From the NCBI GenBank assembly GCA_026129165.1, contig JAHCIP010000024.1, positions 1-35,162 of the forward strand: a DNA stretch of 35,162 bases, given 5' to 3'. Within the stretch, counting starts at the first letter, position 1, and every line of letters begins with the position of its first letter. The translations under genes were made by a program, and so were the position numbers. Source of the DNA: Anaerolineae bacterium. GTDB lineage: Bacteria > Chloroflexota > Anaerolineae > Epilineales > JAHCIE01. Positions 16,559 to 25,423 of the stretch are shown piece after piece. The notes below the pieces were generated by a model. That model had not been told where the DNA came from. It did not search any database and saw only the letters and a list, made by a program, of their open reading frames with translations.

Positions 16559-18334
16559 TCAGTCTGGCTGCTTCACCCAGAACTCGCGCAGGACGTGAGC
16601 GGCCAGCTTGGGCTGGCGGGTGCGGGTGAAGATGCCCTTCATGTTCAGGCCGGCCACGCGGGCGATGCTCTGTACAGCCGCGAAGTCGGCGAAGTTCCAC
16701 ACCTGCATGCCGGCGATGAAGTCGCGGGCCGCCGCCACTTTCAGGTGACGCCGAATATAGTCGGCCTGGTACTCCTCCGTCCACATGACGTCAGGATGGC
16801 CGTGCATGCCCGCCATGGTGTCCGCGCCGAACTCGGTCATGATGATGGGCTTGCCCCACTTCTCCCAGACGGCATCCAGTTCCTGCTCGAGCCGGTTCTG
16901 CGCCTTGTCCAACTCACCGCCCAGAACGTACCACCCCCAGTAGCGGTTCATGCCGATGACGTCACACTGCTCCATCCACGATAGGGGACCGCCCATGACG
17001 GTCACAATCGTCACCAGCCGCGTCGGGTCCAACTCGCGCGCGCGCGCCAGCAGCGTCTCGAGCATGGCCTTGCCCGGCCCCTCCGCGGGGTCGGCCGGTC
17101 CGCCGCCCTCCAGCCCGGCCAGGCTCAGGTTCCTGGGCATCGGCTCGTTGGCGACACACCACATCACCACGCTGGGGTGGTTTTTGTCGCGGGCGATCAT
17201 CTCATCAATCTGCTGGAGGCACACGCGCAGCCGCGCCGCAATGTTCTCGTCGGTGTCGAACTGCAGGCTGACGGCGGGAATCTCATCAATGATAAGGAAG
17301 CCCTCGCGGTCGGCGAGCTGCATCTCCTCCTCGCTGTACGGGTAGTGAGAGGTACGATAGGCGTTGGCCCCCGTCCAGCGCATCAGTTGGTAGTCCTTGA
17401 CCATCAAAGGCAGGTTGAGACCCTTGCCGCTGGCGATGAAGTCCTCGTGACGCCCGAAGCCGTTCATCTGCACGCGCTGGCCGTTCAGCAGAATGTGGCC
17501 GCCTTGCACGGCGATGGTGCGAATACCCACCTGGAGGCTGTAGCGGTCGCTATCGGTCTTCACCGTCAGCGTGTAGAGGTATGGGTCTTTGTCGGACCAG
17601 AAGCGAGCGCCCGGCACAGGCAGGGTCGCCTGGGCCACGCCGTCCTTGAAGCTCAACGGGACCTGGAGGGGCTGGCTGCCGCCCGTGAGGGTCGCCGTCC
17701 CTTGCCCCGTCACAGGGGCATTCAACGTGACGGTGATCGCCACCGTGCCGTCGGCCCCGTCGATGCCCGTCACGACCGTGATATCCTCGATGTAGGTCTG
17801 CGGGACGGAGTAGAGCACCACCGGCCGATGGAGGCCGGCGAAGGGGTAAAAGTCGAAAGTGGTGCGCGGGGTGCTGGCGAACATGCCCATGGACGACGTC
17901 ATATTGCCGGAGGGGACACGAGTGGGCCTCAGCTCGTTCTCGACGCTGATAGCGACCCCGTTCTCCGCGTCCCACCTGACGTGGTCAGTGATCTCGAAGG
18001 CGAAGGGCAGATGCCCGCCTTCGTGCTCGCCAACCTTGACGCCGTTGACGTAGACCGTGCCGTGGTAGTTCGCCGAGCCGACACGGATGAACACCCGCTG
18101 CCCCTGCCAGGTCGACGGCACGAACGTGCGCGTGACATACCAGGCCAGGTCCAGATAACCGAAGAGGTCTTCGTACTGTTCGTTCCAACTGCCCGGCACG
18201 GCCATCGGGCGCGAGTCGGGCAGCCCGTTCGCCCAGCCCGCCGGCTCACCGACGCTGTCAGGGTCGGTCTTGAAATCCCAGATACCAGAGAGGTCCAGTT
18301 TGTTGCGACGGTCATTTTGGATTGGGTAAAGCAT
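16559..18334 (-). CDS. Glycoside hydrolase family 2, beta-glucuronidase-like (paralogue A)
   Basis: A 591-residue enzyme close in length to E. coli UidA (603 aa). It has the GH2 order: N-terminal sugar-binding jelly roll (about 10-180), Ig-like middle (185-275), and TIM barrel (280-590). The acid/base is E397 in ANEP and the nucleophile E501 in TEFGAD. N564-x-K566 in the LNMKGIFTRTRQPK stretch matches the UidA Asn-x-Lys pair that recognises the glucuronate carboxylate, which favours glucuronidase over galactosidase. No signal peptide is visible, so it is probably cytoplasmic and acts on imported glucuronides. The start at MLYPIQ is chosen because CAGGAGT lies 8 nt upstream and its paralogue starts identically. 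It is last in the MFS-GH2-DUF2721-GH2 operon, 59 nt after the DUF2721 gene. The exact substrate is not known. Confidence 0.93.
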   Translation of the reverse strand: MLYPIQNDRRNKLDLSGIWDFKTDPDSVGEPAGWANGLPDSRPMAVPGSWNEQYEDLFGYLDLAWYVTRTFVPSTWQGQRVFIRVGSANYHGTVYVNGVKVGEHEGGHLPFAFEITDHVRWDAENGVAISVENELRPTRVPSGNMTSSMGMFASTPRTTFDFYPFAGLHRPVVLYSVPQTYIEDITVVTGIDGADGTVAITVTLNAPVTGQGTATLTGGSQPLQVPLSFKDGVAQATLPVPGARFWSDKDPYLYTLTVKTDSDRYSLQVGIRTIAVQGGHILLNGQRVQMNGFGRHEDFIASGKGLNLPLMVKDYQLMRWTGANAYRTSHYPYSEEEMQLADREGFLIIDEIPAVSLQFDTDENIAARLRVCLQQIDEMIARDKNHPSVVMWCVANEPMPRNLSLAGLEGGGPADPAEGPGKAMLETLLARARELDPTRLVTIVTVMGGPLSWMEQCDVIGMNRYWGWYVLGGELDKAQNRLEQELDAVWEKWGKPIIMTEFGADTMAGMHGHPDVMWTEEYQADYIRRHLKVAAARDFIAGMQVWNFADFAAVQSIARVAGLNMKGIFTRTRQPKLAAHVLREFWVKQPD

Positions 18335-18393
18335 CGTCGGACTCCTGTGCTGATTCAAGGGGCAGGCACACAACCTCATTCGCAACCAGCGGG

Positions 18394-18879
18394 CTATTCA
18401 GGGCGCAGCCTCCCTGCCCGTTGGACCTCGAATTCGATCGCAGTCTGCGAAATGCGGATTTCAAGGATGGCCAGCACGATGGCGATCAAGAGCAGCAATG
18501 TTCCGGCCAGAAACAGGAGCAGAGCCAGTGTCGCCGAGATATTCATCATGCTGGCGGCGGCGATCAAAAACATGCTCACGATGTAGACGAGGATCGCTGC
18601 ATAGATGGTGACAATGGCCTGGATCACGCGGCGATGGCGGCACACCAGGCTGGGCGTCTGCGTGTCGATCTGGAGCAGGCGCTCGGTCGTATAGACATCG
18701 TCGGAAGCAGAGCGCCATAATTCCAGACGCTCACGGTTCATGGCGCGTAAGCGGTCATTGATGGACGACGCATGGCCCCACAATCCACCCACTGTAATCG
18801 CGCAGGCCGAGATCATGACGACGGGCGCCAGGACAATCTGAATTGTGCGTGCGAGATTTTCGACGTCCATGACAGTCAC
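18394..18879 (-). CDS. DUF2721 family membrane protein
   Basis: A 161-residue protein with an N-terminal hydrophobic helix (about 10-33), a conserved NDRLRAMNRERLEL-type segment typical of DUF2721, and two more transmembrane helices (about 82-108 and 114-138). The function of the family is unknown. The GTG start at 18879 has GAGG 7 nt upstream; an ATG three codons in (18870) is the alternative. The gene begins 14 nt after the stop of one GH2 gene and ends 59 nt before the next, so it sits inside the sugar operon. That placement is odd for a membrane protein of unknown role; it could be a chance insertion or could help transport. Confidence 0.85.
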   Translation of the reverse strand: MTVMDVENLARTIQIVLAPVVMISACAITVGGLWGHASSINDRLRAMNRERLELWRSASDDVYTTERLLQIDTQTPSLVCRHRRVIQAIVTIYAAILVYIVSMFLIAAASMMNISATLALLLFLAGTLLLLIAIVLAILEIRISQTAIEFEVQRAGRLRPE

Positions 18880-18893
18880 TTCTTAACCTCGGC

Positions 18894-20648
18894 CTATTGG
18901 CGCCAGTACTCGCGCAGCACCTGCGCCGCCATCTTGGGCTGGCGGGTGCGGGTAAAGATACCCTTCAGGTTCAGACCGCCTACGCGGTTGATGCCTTGCA
19001 CAGCGGCGAAGTCGGCAAAGTTCCACACCTGCATGCCGACCACGAAATCCTTCTTGGCCGCCGTCGCCAGGTAGCCTCGGATGAAGTTGGCCTGGTATTC
19101 TTCGCTGAACATGACCGCCGGCTCGCCATGCAAGCCCGCGACAGTATCCGCGCCAAACTCGGTCACGATGATCGGACGCCCCAATTCCTGCCACAGGAGG
19201 TCAAACTCCTCATCCATCCGCCGGATGCCGGTCTCCAACTCGCCCCCATCTGTGTACCAGCCCCAGTAGCGGTTGACGCACACCACATCGCTGCTCTTCA
19301 GCCACTCGTTGGGCGCGCCCATCAAGCCCACCACCGTGACCAGGCGGGTCGGGTCCAGGTCACGGGCGCGCTGCACCAACGTATCCAGGAACTGCTTCCC
19401 CGCGTCATCGGTTCCCGGCGCTGGCCGCCAGCCGGCGAAGCGGGCCCGAGGATTTTGGGGGATCGGTTCATTGGCTACGCTCCACATGATCACGCTGGGG
19501 TGGTTCTTGTCGCGGGCAATCAGTTCGTCAATGGCGCGCAGGCACTCGCGCAGGTGGATGGGCAGCAACTCAGGCGTCTCAAATTGGAGGGAGACGGCGG
19601 GAATTTCGTCAATAATAAGGAAGCCCTCGCGGTCGGCCAGTTGCATCTCCTCCTCGCTGTACGGGTAGTGGGAGGTGCGGTAGCTCGTCGCGCCGACCCA
19701 GCGCATGAGTTGGTAGTCCTTGATCAGCAAGGGCAGGTTCAGGCCCTTACCGCTGGCGATGAAGTCCTCGTGGCGTCCAAACCCGTTCAGCGTAACCGGC
19801 TGCCCGTTCAGCAGCACCTGCTTGCCCTGGACAGCAATGGTGCGGATGCCAATCGGGAGCGAGTAGTGATCGCTCGCCGTGATGATGTCCAGGTCATACA
19901 GATAGGGGTCGCCTGGCGACCACAGGCGGGCCGAGGGGACTCGGAGCGTGACCTCACCCGCGCCTGTAGCCAGCGAGAGGGCAGCCTCGACGCGCTGGCC
20001 CGCGCCAGTCAACACCACCTGGCCCTGGCCGTCGCCGCCGCTTAGCTTGACCGCCACCTTCACGACGCCGGTCTGGCCGTCAATCTCGGTCACCACCGTC
20101 ACGTCCTCGATGTGTGTGGCCGGGACGGAGTACAGCACGACGGGGCGATGTAGCCCGGCGAAGGGGAAAAAGTCATACGGCGTGCCAGGGAAGCCGGAGA
20201 CCCCTAACGGGCCAGCGCCGCCCGGCGGAACCCGGTCCTGGATGAGGTAGTTCTCGACGCTGATGGCGACCATGTTGGCCTGGTTCCACTGGACGTGGCC
20301 CGTGACGTCGAAGGCGAAGGGCAGATGCCCGCCTTTGTGCTCGCCGACCTTGATGCCATTGATGTAGACCGTGCCGCTATAGTTGGCCGAGCCGACGCGC
20401 AGGAATATCCGTTCATTCTTCCAACTGGAGGGAATGTAGGTACGCTTGAGATACCAGCTGCGGTCCGTATAGTTATAAATATCCGCGTATTGCTCATTCC
20501 AGCTGCCAGGCACCGCGATGGGGCGCGCATCTGGCAGGCTGTTAAACCATTGGTCTTGCTCGCCTACCTCGTTTGGATCTGTTTGAAAGTCCCAGATGCC
20601 CGACAGATCAAGTGTATTGCGTACCTCGTTCTGGATTGGGTAAAGCAT
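18894..20648 (-). CDS. Glycoside hydrolase family 2, beta-glucuronidase-like (paralogue B)
   Basis: A 584-residue enzyme, clearly a paralogue of the GH2 at 16559-18334. Both share the start MLYPIQN, the block GRHEDFIASGKGLNLPL and the block REGFLIIDEIPAVSLQF. The acid/base is E394 in ANEP, the nucleophile E497 in TEFGAD, and the glucuronate-recognising Asn-x-Lys pair is N560/K562 in LNLKGIF. The region around residues 135-157 and the stretch after the acid/base differ most from paralogue A, which may give a different aglycone preference. No signal peptide is visible, so it is probably cytoplasmic. The start has CAGGAGAC about 7 nt upstream. It follows the MFS gene by 65 nt, with a hairpin between them. 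Confidence 0.93.
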   Translation of the reverse strand: MLYPIQNEVRNTLDLSGIWDFQTDPNEVGEQDQWFNSLPDARPIAVPGSWNEQYADIYNYTDRSWYLKRTYIPSSWKNERIFLRVGSANYSGTVYINGIKVGEHKGGHLPFAFDVTGHVQWNQANMVAISVENYLIQDRVPPGGAGPLGVSGFPGTPYDFFPFAGLHRPVVLYSVPATHIEDVTVVTEIDGQTGVVKVAVKLSGGDGQGQVVLTGAGQRVEAALSLATGAGEVTLRVPSARLWSPGDPYLYDLDIITASDHYSLPIGIRTIAVQGKQVLLNGQPVTLNGFGRHEDFIASGKGLNLPLLIKDYQLMRWVGATSYRTSHYPYSEEEMQLADREGFLIIDEIPAVSLQFETPELLPIHLRECLRAIDELIARDKNHPSVIMWSVANEPIPQNPRARFAGWRPAPGTDDAGKQFLDTLVQRARDLDPTRLVTVVGLMGAPNEWLKSSDVVCVNRYWGWYTDGGELETGIRRMDEEFDLLWQELGRPIIVTEFGADTVAGLHGEPAVMFSEEYQANFIRGYLATAAKKDFVVGMQVWNFADFAAVQGINRVGGLNLKGIFTRTRQPKMAAQVLREYWRQ

Positions 20649-20671
20649 GGCTGTCTCCTGGTAGAAGATGT

Positions 20672-20703
20672 GGGGCATAGATATCGAGTGACATCTATGC
20701 CCC
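20672..20703 (-). other. Hairpin between the MFS gene and GH2 paralogue B
   Basis: GGGGCATAGAT at 20672-20682 pairs with ATCTATGCCCC at 20693-20703 (11-bp stem, 10-nt loop) in the 65-nt gap. No T-run follows on the minus strand, so full termination is unlikely. It could be a processing or stability element setting transporter versus enzyme levels, or a small palindromic repeat. Confidence 0.5.
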
Positions 20704-20713
20704 AGGGGAGAGG

Positions 20714-22024
20714 TTAAGCAGCCTTCAGGGCGGCGTCGCGCGCCTTCTGGGCGGCCACATCTTTGGGGTAGTAGGGGTAGAACAGGAACCAGTACACCGC
20801 GTTGACCGCGTAGGGGACAGTGATCATCCAGAACATAACGTTGGACAGACCGTACTGCTCGGCCAGGTTACCCGCGAAGAGCGACAGCAGCGCCGACACG
20901 AGACCCTGGATGAGAGCGAACAGCAGGCCGAAGGCGGTCGCGCTGAGGGCGCGGGGCACTACCGCTGACACCATGGGCGCGATGGCGCCCGAGAAGCCGA
21001 CCGCCGAGACCAGACCGAACAGGAAGGACAGCCCGTAGATGACTGGACCGTGGCCCCAATCCACCTGCATGGTTAGATAGGCCATCACCGCGAAGACGAC
21101 ACAGTAGATCTGGTACATCATGATGCGACCCTTGGGACCGAAGCGCTGTTCGAACCAGTCACCGAGCAGGCCGCCCGCCAGGGAGCTGATCATGAAGCCG
21201 CCCAACCACACCGTCATCAGCCACGCCGCCGCCGGCGTTTCAAAGCCGCGCACCTTCACGAAGTAGGTCACAAAGAAGGACTGGAGCACGAGCAGGGTGA
21301 CAAAGACAATCGTACCCGCCATGAGCAAGATGGTGGGAGTCTTGAGCAGGCCCCGCATCGCCTTCAGATCGAAGGCTTCCGAATGGCCGGGGCCGGCCGC
21401 GCGCTTGGGTTCATGCACCATGAACAGGATCAGCACGCCGCTCACAATCGCAATCGCGCCCATGATGAACATACCGATGCGCCAGCCATTCTCGACGTTA
21501 GCCAGTTGGCCGATGAGAGGTGTCAGAATCAGGCCCCCCAGACCAGCCGTCGAGCGGATGGTGCCGAACGCCTTACCGCGTTCCTCGTCTTTGAACAGGT
21601 CGGGAACCATGCCCTGGACGATGGGTTCCGCGCCGACCGTACCGGCTACGCCAATGGTGTACAGGATGAGCAACTGGGTGTAGCTCTGGGCGAAGCCCGC
21701 CAGGATGGTCCAGATACCCCAGGCGCCGGTGACAATGAACAAGACGCGCTTGCGACCATACTTGTCGGCCGCGATGGCCCATAGCGGGCCAAAGATCATG
21801 CGGGCGAAGCGGCTCAGGCTGCTCAACACCCCTAACGCGCTCAAGGGCAACGCCAGCGCTGCCATGATGACCGGGAATAGAACATTGATCAGACCACCTT
21901 CCTGGTTGTCTACCACGAAGGCAATCGCCATGGCAGTCAACGACCGCCAACGGCCAGGAGGAGCCACGAACTCATCGGACGTTGTCGTTACCTGAGATTG
22001 AGGGCCAGTCAGGGTCGCGCTCAT
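20714..22024 (-). CDS. MFS transporter, sugar or glucuronide uptake candidate
   Basis: A 436-residue protein with about twelve hydrophobic helices. Loop 2-3 carries the MFS motif ADKYGRKRVLF and the central cytoplasmic loop is charged (HEPKRAAGPGHSEAF). AAGGAGAGG precedes ATG 22024. It is the first gene of the operon with two beta-glucuronidase-like enzymes, which suggests it imports the glucuronide or a related acidic sugar, probably by proton symport. It is read from the promoter at 22084-22111 and probably repressed at the operator 22059-22070. MFS substrate cannot be deduced from sequence alone; other sugars or acids remain possible. Confidence 0.9.
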   Translation of the reverse strand: MSATLTGPQSQVTTTSDEFVAPPGRWRSLTAMAIAFVVDNQEGGLINVLFPVIMAALALPLSALGVLSSLSRFARMIFGPLWAIAADKYGRKRVLFIVTGAWGIWTILAGFAQSYTQLLILYTIGVAGTVGAEPIVQGMVPDLFKDEERGKAFGTIRSTAGLGGLILTPLIGQLANVENGWRIGMFIMGAIAIVSGVLILFMVHEPKRAAGPGHSEAFDLKAMRGLLKTPTILLMAGTIVFVTLLVLQSFFVTYFVKVRGFETPAAAWLMTVWLGGFMISSLAGGLLGDWFEQRFGPKGRIMMYQIYCVVFAVMAYLTMQVDWGHGPVIYGLSFLFGLVSAVGFSGAIAPMVSAVVPRALSATAFGLLFALIQGLVSALLSLFAGNLAEQYGLSNVMFWMITVPYAVNAVYWFLFYPYYPKDVAAQKARDAALKAA

Positions 22025-22058
22025 TTTACCTCTCCTTGGTATTGAAGCCCTGTAGCGC

Positions 22059-22070
22059 GTTAGCGCTAAC
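22059..22070. promoter_or_regulatory. LacI-family operator of the transporter/GH2 operon
   Basis: GTTAGCGCTAAC is a perfect 12-bp palindrome with a central CG, typical of LacI/GalR-family operators. It begins 13 bp downstream of the -10 box of the operon promoter, so a bound repressor would block initiation or early elongation. A near-identical site (one base different) lies at 23306-23317 beside the lacI-type gene. Confidence 0.82.
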
Positions 22071-22083
22071 TCTTTCTATCCTC

Positions 22084-22111
22084 AGTATACTCCGTTTTTG
22101 GGCTTTGTCAA
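22084..22111 (-). promoter_or_regulatory. Sigma-70-type promoter of the MFS-GH2 operon
   Basis: On the minus strand, TTGACA (22106-22111) and TATACT (22084-22089) are separated by 16 bp. The -35 is perfect and the -10 has one mismatch. Transcription should start near 22077, giving a leader of roughly 53 nt. The promoter is strong, so repression by the LacI-type protein is likely to set expression. Confidence 0.82.
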
Positions 22112-22156
22112 GGGGGTAACGAGACTATTTTGGGACGAATTTTCGTCTGGATAAAA

Positions 22157-22196
22157 GTTAGATCAGCGGGTCGCGTTAGTGACGCGCTGATCTAAC
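22157..22196 (-). terminator. Intrinsic terminator of the lacI-type gene
   Basis: GTTAGATCAGCG (22157-22168) pairs with CGCTGATCTAAC (22185-22196), and read on the minus strand the stem is followed at once by TTTTAT. It lies 32 nt past the regulator's stop codon and upstream of the operon promoter, insulating the two units. Confidence 0.8.
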
Positions 22197-22228
22197 GCCA
22201 GGGCTATGCTAGGCGCTGCTCAGAGGCA

Positions 22229-23236
22229 TCAGGCCGACTCACGAACGACTAACCTGGGGTCTAGCTGATAGGCCAGCGGGCCAGAGCCGCTATCTCGATT
22301 GAGGATAGTCAGGATGGCTTCCATGGCCTGCCGGCCCAGGCTGGTCAAGTCGGTGTGCAATGTCGTCAGGCGGGGGCGAATCATCGCCGCCAGGGGAGTA
22401 TCATCCACGCCGATGACGGCAATATCATCGGGGACGCGTCGGCCGCTGTCTTGACAGGCTTGTATCGCGCCAATGGCGACCAGGTCGTTAAACGCGAAAA
22501 TGGCATCCACGCGCGGGCGACGGGTCAGGAGGGCCTCAGTGGCCGCGTAGCCCCCCTCCATATAGGGCGTGCAGAACTCTAGCATCTCCGGGTCGAAATC
22601 GAGATGCGCCGAACGCAGGCCGGCCCGATAGCCATCAATACGCCGTTGGGCCGAGGTAGAGGCGGCTGGCCCGGCGGCCAGGGCAATGCGAGCGCGCCCC
22701 CCAGCCACGAAGTGTTGAATCGCCAACCGCGCACCCAGGCTATCGTTAACGTTAAGCGTGGCAACATTCGCCGGGGGCGCTACTATCTCGCGGTTTATCA
22801 GGGCGACGGCGGGAAAGCGTTCCACGGCCACCACCAGTTCATCACTGGGTAGTCGCGAGCTACACAAGATCACGCCGTCAATTTCTTTTTGATGCAGCGA
22901 ATCGAGGGCCGAAATTTCGCGCTCGATGTTCTCGGCTGTATTGAGCAGGAACACGCTATACCCGGTCTCAAAGGCGGCGTCCTCCGCGCCGCGCGCGATC
23001 TGTGCGAAGAATGGGTAAGCAATATCGGGGACGACCAGGCCGATACTCAATGTCTGGCGGGTGACGAGGCCGCGCGCGATTTCGTTAGGCCGATAGCCCA
23101 TTTCCTCCACCAGGTCGCGAATCCGTTGGCGCGTCTCCTCGCCCACTCCTGGTTTGTCATTCACCACGCGCGAGACGGTCATAAGCGAGACGCCGGCGGC
23201 GCGGGCGACATCGGCAATCGTAGGGCGTTTTTTCAT
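22229..23236 (-). CDS. LacI/GalR-family transcriptional regulator
   Basis: A 335-residue repressor. The N-terminal helix-turn-helix (TIADVARAAGVSLMTVSRV, residues 6-24) is followed by the hinge segment YRPNEIARGL (about 49-58) and a periplasmic-binding-protein-like sensor domain (60-335) containing VVPDIAYPFFAQI and IAVIGVDDTPLAAMIRP. The start at MKKRPTIADV is supported by GGAG about 8 nt upstream; earlier in-frame starts would add residues the family lacks. It most likely binds the GTTA-x-CGCTAAC sites in front of the MFS operon and between itself and transketolase, controlling both and itself. The inducer is unknown; a glucuronide or pentose-type sugar would fit the neighbours. Confidence 0.92.
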   Translation of the reverse strand: MKKRPTIADVARAAGVSLMTVSRVVNDKPGVGEETRQRIRDLVEEMGYRPNEIARGLVTRQTLSIGLVVPDIAYPFFAQIARGAEDAAFETGYSVFLLNTAENIEREISALDSLHQKEIDGVILCSSRLPSDELVVAVERFPAVALINREIVAPPANVATLNVNDSLGARLAIQHFVAGGRARIALAAGPAASTSAQRRIDGYRAGLRSAHLDFDPEMLEFCTPYMEGGYAATEALLTRRPRVDAIFAFNDLVAIGAIQACQDSGRRVPDDIAVIGVDDTPLAAMIRPRLTTLHTDLTSLGRQAMEAILTILNRDSGSGPLAYQLDPRLVVRESA

Positions 23237-23265
23237 CGTTGGCTCCAAAAAGGGCTGTTTACCTA

Positions 23266-23293
23266 TTGCAATTCTACAAAATTGTGGTATCAT
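23266..23293 (+). promoter_or_regulatory. Promoter of the transketolase-transaldolase operon
   Basis: TTGCAA (23266-23271) and TATCAT (23288-23293) with 16-bp spacing point toward transketolase. The operator at 23306-23317 starts 12 bp after the -10, nearly the same placement as in the MFS operon promoter (13 bp), which supports common control. Confidence 0.65.
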
Positions 23294-23299
23294 ATGCAA
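23271..23299 (-). promoter_or_regulatory. Promoter of the lacI-type gene
   Basis: On the minus strand TTGCAT (23294-23299) and TAGAAT (23271-23276) are separated by 17 bp. The promoter overlaps the divergent transketolase promoter, so the two probably compete. The operator lies just upstream of this -35, which would allow mild autoregulation. Confidence 0.6.
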
Positions 23300-23305
23300 G
23301 AAATA

Positions 23306-23317
23306 GTTAACGCTAAC
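23306..23317. promoter_or_regulatory. LacI-family operator between the regulator and transketolase
   Basis: GTTAACGCTAAC differs by one base from the perfect palindrome at 22059-22070. It lies downstream of the transketolase -10 and upstream of the lacI-type promoter, in reach of both. Confidence 0.78.
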
Positions 23318-23348
23318 GCAACCTAATCAGACCACCTAGTCACAATGA

Positions 23349-23382
23349 GCTACGCGAAGAAACGGTGTAGCGTAGCCGCTAC
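23349..23382 (+). other. Two competing hairpins in the transketolase leader
   Basis: GCTACGC (23349-23355) can pair with GCGTAGC (23370-23376), while GTAGCG (23367-23372) can pair with CGCTAC (23377-23382). The two structures share bases and cannot coexist. The ribosome binding site GAGG (23383-23386) follows immediately. A switch in translation is possible; it may also be chance in GC-rich sequence. Confidence 0.35.
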
Positions 23383-23392
23383 GAGGACACCT

Positions 23393-25423
23393 ATGCCAAC
23401 GACTCAAGACCTTCAAACCCTCACCATCAATACGATCCGCTTCCTGTCGGCCGATGCTGTCCAGCAGGCGAAGTCGGGGCACCCGGGTCTGCCCATGGGC
23501 GCTGCGCCCATGGCCTACACCCTGTGGATGCGGCATCTGCGCCACAACCCCGCGAATCCAACGTGGGCCAATCGCGACCGCTTTATCCTGTCGGGCGGGC
23601 ACGGCTCCATGCTCCTATACAGTCTCCTGTACCTGACGGGGTACGACCTGCCTCTCGCAGAGTTGAAGCGCTTTCGTCAGTGGGGCAGCCTGACCCCCGG
23701 CCACCCGGAGTACGGCCTCACGCCGGGCGTCGAGACCACCACCGGCCCCCTGGGACAAGGCTTCTCCAATGGGGTTGGCATGGCGATCGCCGAGGCGCAC
23801 CTCGCGTCCGTGTTTAATCGGCCGGGGCACGCCATCATTGACCACTACACCTATGCCATTGTCACCGATGGCGACCTCATGGAGGGCGTGGCGTCGGAGG
23901 CGGCCTCGCTGGCCGGCCACCTGCGCCTGGGCAAGCTCATCTACCTCTACGATGACAACCACATCTCCATCGAAGGCTCCACCGAGTTAGCCTTCACCGA
24001 AGACCGCGGCCAGCGCTTCGAAGCCTATGGCTGGCACGTGCAGCGCGTGGCCGACGGCCTGGACGTGGAGGCCATCGACCGGGCCATTGAGGCCGCCAAA
24101 CTGGACCCGCGTCCCTCGCTCATCATGGTGCGCACGACGATTGGCTATGGCCTGCCGACGCGCGCTGGCACCGCCAAAGCGCATGGCGAAGCCCCAGGCG
24201 ACGCCGAACTGAACGGCGCTAAGGACAAGCTCGGCTGGCCGCAAGAGCCGCGCTTCTACGTGCCTGATGAAGCCCTGGCCCATTTCCGCCAGGCGCGGGA
24301 GGCCGGTGAACGGATGGAAGCCGAGTGGCAGGCTCGGCTCGCCGCCTACCGCGTGGCCTATCCAGAGCTGGCGGCTGAGCTAGAGCGGCGCCTGGCGGGC
24401 AAGCTTCCCGCTGGCTGGGCGGACGGGCTGCCCGACTTCCCGGCCGATGCGAAGGGGGTGGCGACCCGCGCGGCCTCGGGCAAGGTCCTCAACGCGCTGG
24501 CTGACCGCCTGCCTGAACTGGTGGGCGGGTCGGCCGACCTGGCGCCGTCCACCAATACCTGGTTGACCGCCAGCGACGCCTTCGCCCCTGACAATCCTGG
24601 CGGGCGCAATCTCCATTTTGGCGTCCGCGAGCATGGCATGGGCGCGGTGGTCAACGGCCTGGCCTATCACGGCGGCGTTATCCCCTTCGGCGCGACCTTT
24701 ATGGTCTTCTCCGACTATATGCGTCCCCCGGTACGGTTGTCGGCCCTGTCCCATCTCGGCTCGATCTGGGTCTTTACCCATGATAGTATCGGCGTCGGCG
24801 AGGACGGTCCAACCCACCAGCCCGTCGAGCATGTGGCCGCCCTGCGCGCCATTCCTAACCTGGTGACGTTGCGGCCGGCCGATGCCAATGAGGTCCGCGT
24901 CGCCTGGCAGGTGGCGATTGAGAACCGCCAGCGGCCAACCGCCCTGGCGCTGACCCGCCAGAACCTCCCCACCCTCGACCGTTCGGTCTTCGCGGCGGCG
25001 GACGGGGTCCGGCGCGGCGCGTATGTGCTGGCCGATTGGGGCGAGGGACCGCCCGATATCATCCTCATGGCGAGTGGGTCAGAAGTAGCCCTGATTGTCG
25101 AGGCCGGACGAAAGCTGGCCGAGCAGAAGGTCAACGTGCGCCTCGTCTCCTTCCCCAGTTGGGAGCTGTTCGCGGCGCAGAGTGAGGCGTATCAGGCGGC
25201 CGTGCTGCCGCCCCAGGTGGAACGGCGGGTAGCCGTTGAGGCCGGCGTCTCCCAGGGCTGGCATCGCTGGGTCGGCCTGAAGGGGCGGGTGGTGGGCCTC
25301 GACCATTTCGGCGCCTCGGCCCCGGCCGGCGAGATTTTCACCCAGTTTGGCTTCACGGTCGACAATATACACCGTATCGCCACCGATTTGTTAGCGAGGC
25401 CAATGCCTCAAGGAGAAAGCTGA
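23393..25423 (+). CDS. tkt: Transketolase
   Basis: A 676-residue thiamine-diphosphate enzyme of the usual length (E. coli TktA is 663 aa). It transfers two-carbon ketol units between sugar phosphates in the non-oxidative pentose phosphate pathway. Visible motifs: SGHPG with H30, GGHGS with H70, TPGHPE with H104, the ThDP/metal motif TDGDLMEG through DDN (159-188), and H264 in KAHGEAPG. These correspond to the substrate- and cofactor-binding histidines of E. coli TktA. The C-terminal pyrimidine-binding and transketolase domains follow. The start MPTTQDL has GAGG 6 nt upstream; an upstream in-frame ATG at 23345 would add 16 residues and lacks a good ribosome site. It is first of a two-gene operon, probably under the LacI-type repressor. 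Confidence 0.95.
   Translation: MPTTQDLQTLTINTIRFLSADAVQQAKSGHPGLPMGAAPMAYTLWMRHLRHNPANPTWANRDRFILSGGHGSMLLYSLLYLTGYDLPLAELKRFRQWGSLTPGHPEYGLTPGVETTTGPLGQGFSNGVGMAIAEAHLASVFNRPGHAIIDHYTYAIVTDGDLMEGVASEAASLAGHLRLGKLIYLYDDNHISIEGSTELAFTEDRGQRFEAYGWHVQRVADGLDVEAIDRAIEAAKLDPRPSLIMVRTTIGYGLPTRAGTAKAHGEAPGDAELNGAKDKLGWPQEPRFYVPDEALAHFRQAREAGERMEAEWQARLAAYRVAYPELAAELERRLAGKLPAGWADGLPDFPADAKGVATRAASGKVLNALADRLPELVGGSADLAPSTNTWLTASDAFAPDNPGGRNLHFGVREHGMGAVVNGLAYHGGVIPFGATFMVFSDYMRPPVRLSALSHLGSIWVFTHDSIGVGEDGPTHQPVEHVAALRAIPNLVTLRPADANEVRVAWQVAIENRQRPTALALTRQNLPTLDRSVFAAADGVRRGAYVLADWGEGPPDIILMASGSEVALIVEAGRKLAEQKVNVRLVSFPSWELFAAQSEAYQAAVLPPQVERRVAVEAGVSQGWHRWVGLKGRVVGLDHFGASAPAGEIFTQFGFTVDNIHRIATDLLARPMPQGES

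Noticed and set aside
18335..18385. Upstream start giving 17 extra residues to GH2 paralogue A
   Set aside because: The extra residues have no match in paralogue B, and a ribosome site lies directly before the MLYPIQ start.
17177..18586. Plus-strand open frame of 469 codons opposite the GH2 and DUF2721 genes
   Set aside because: It spans two genes on the other strand and a gap; no domain is visible and the opposite products are clear enzymes.
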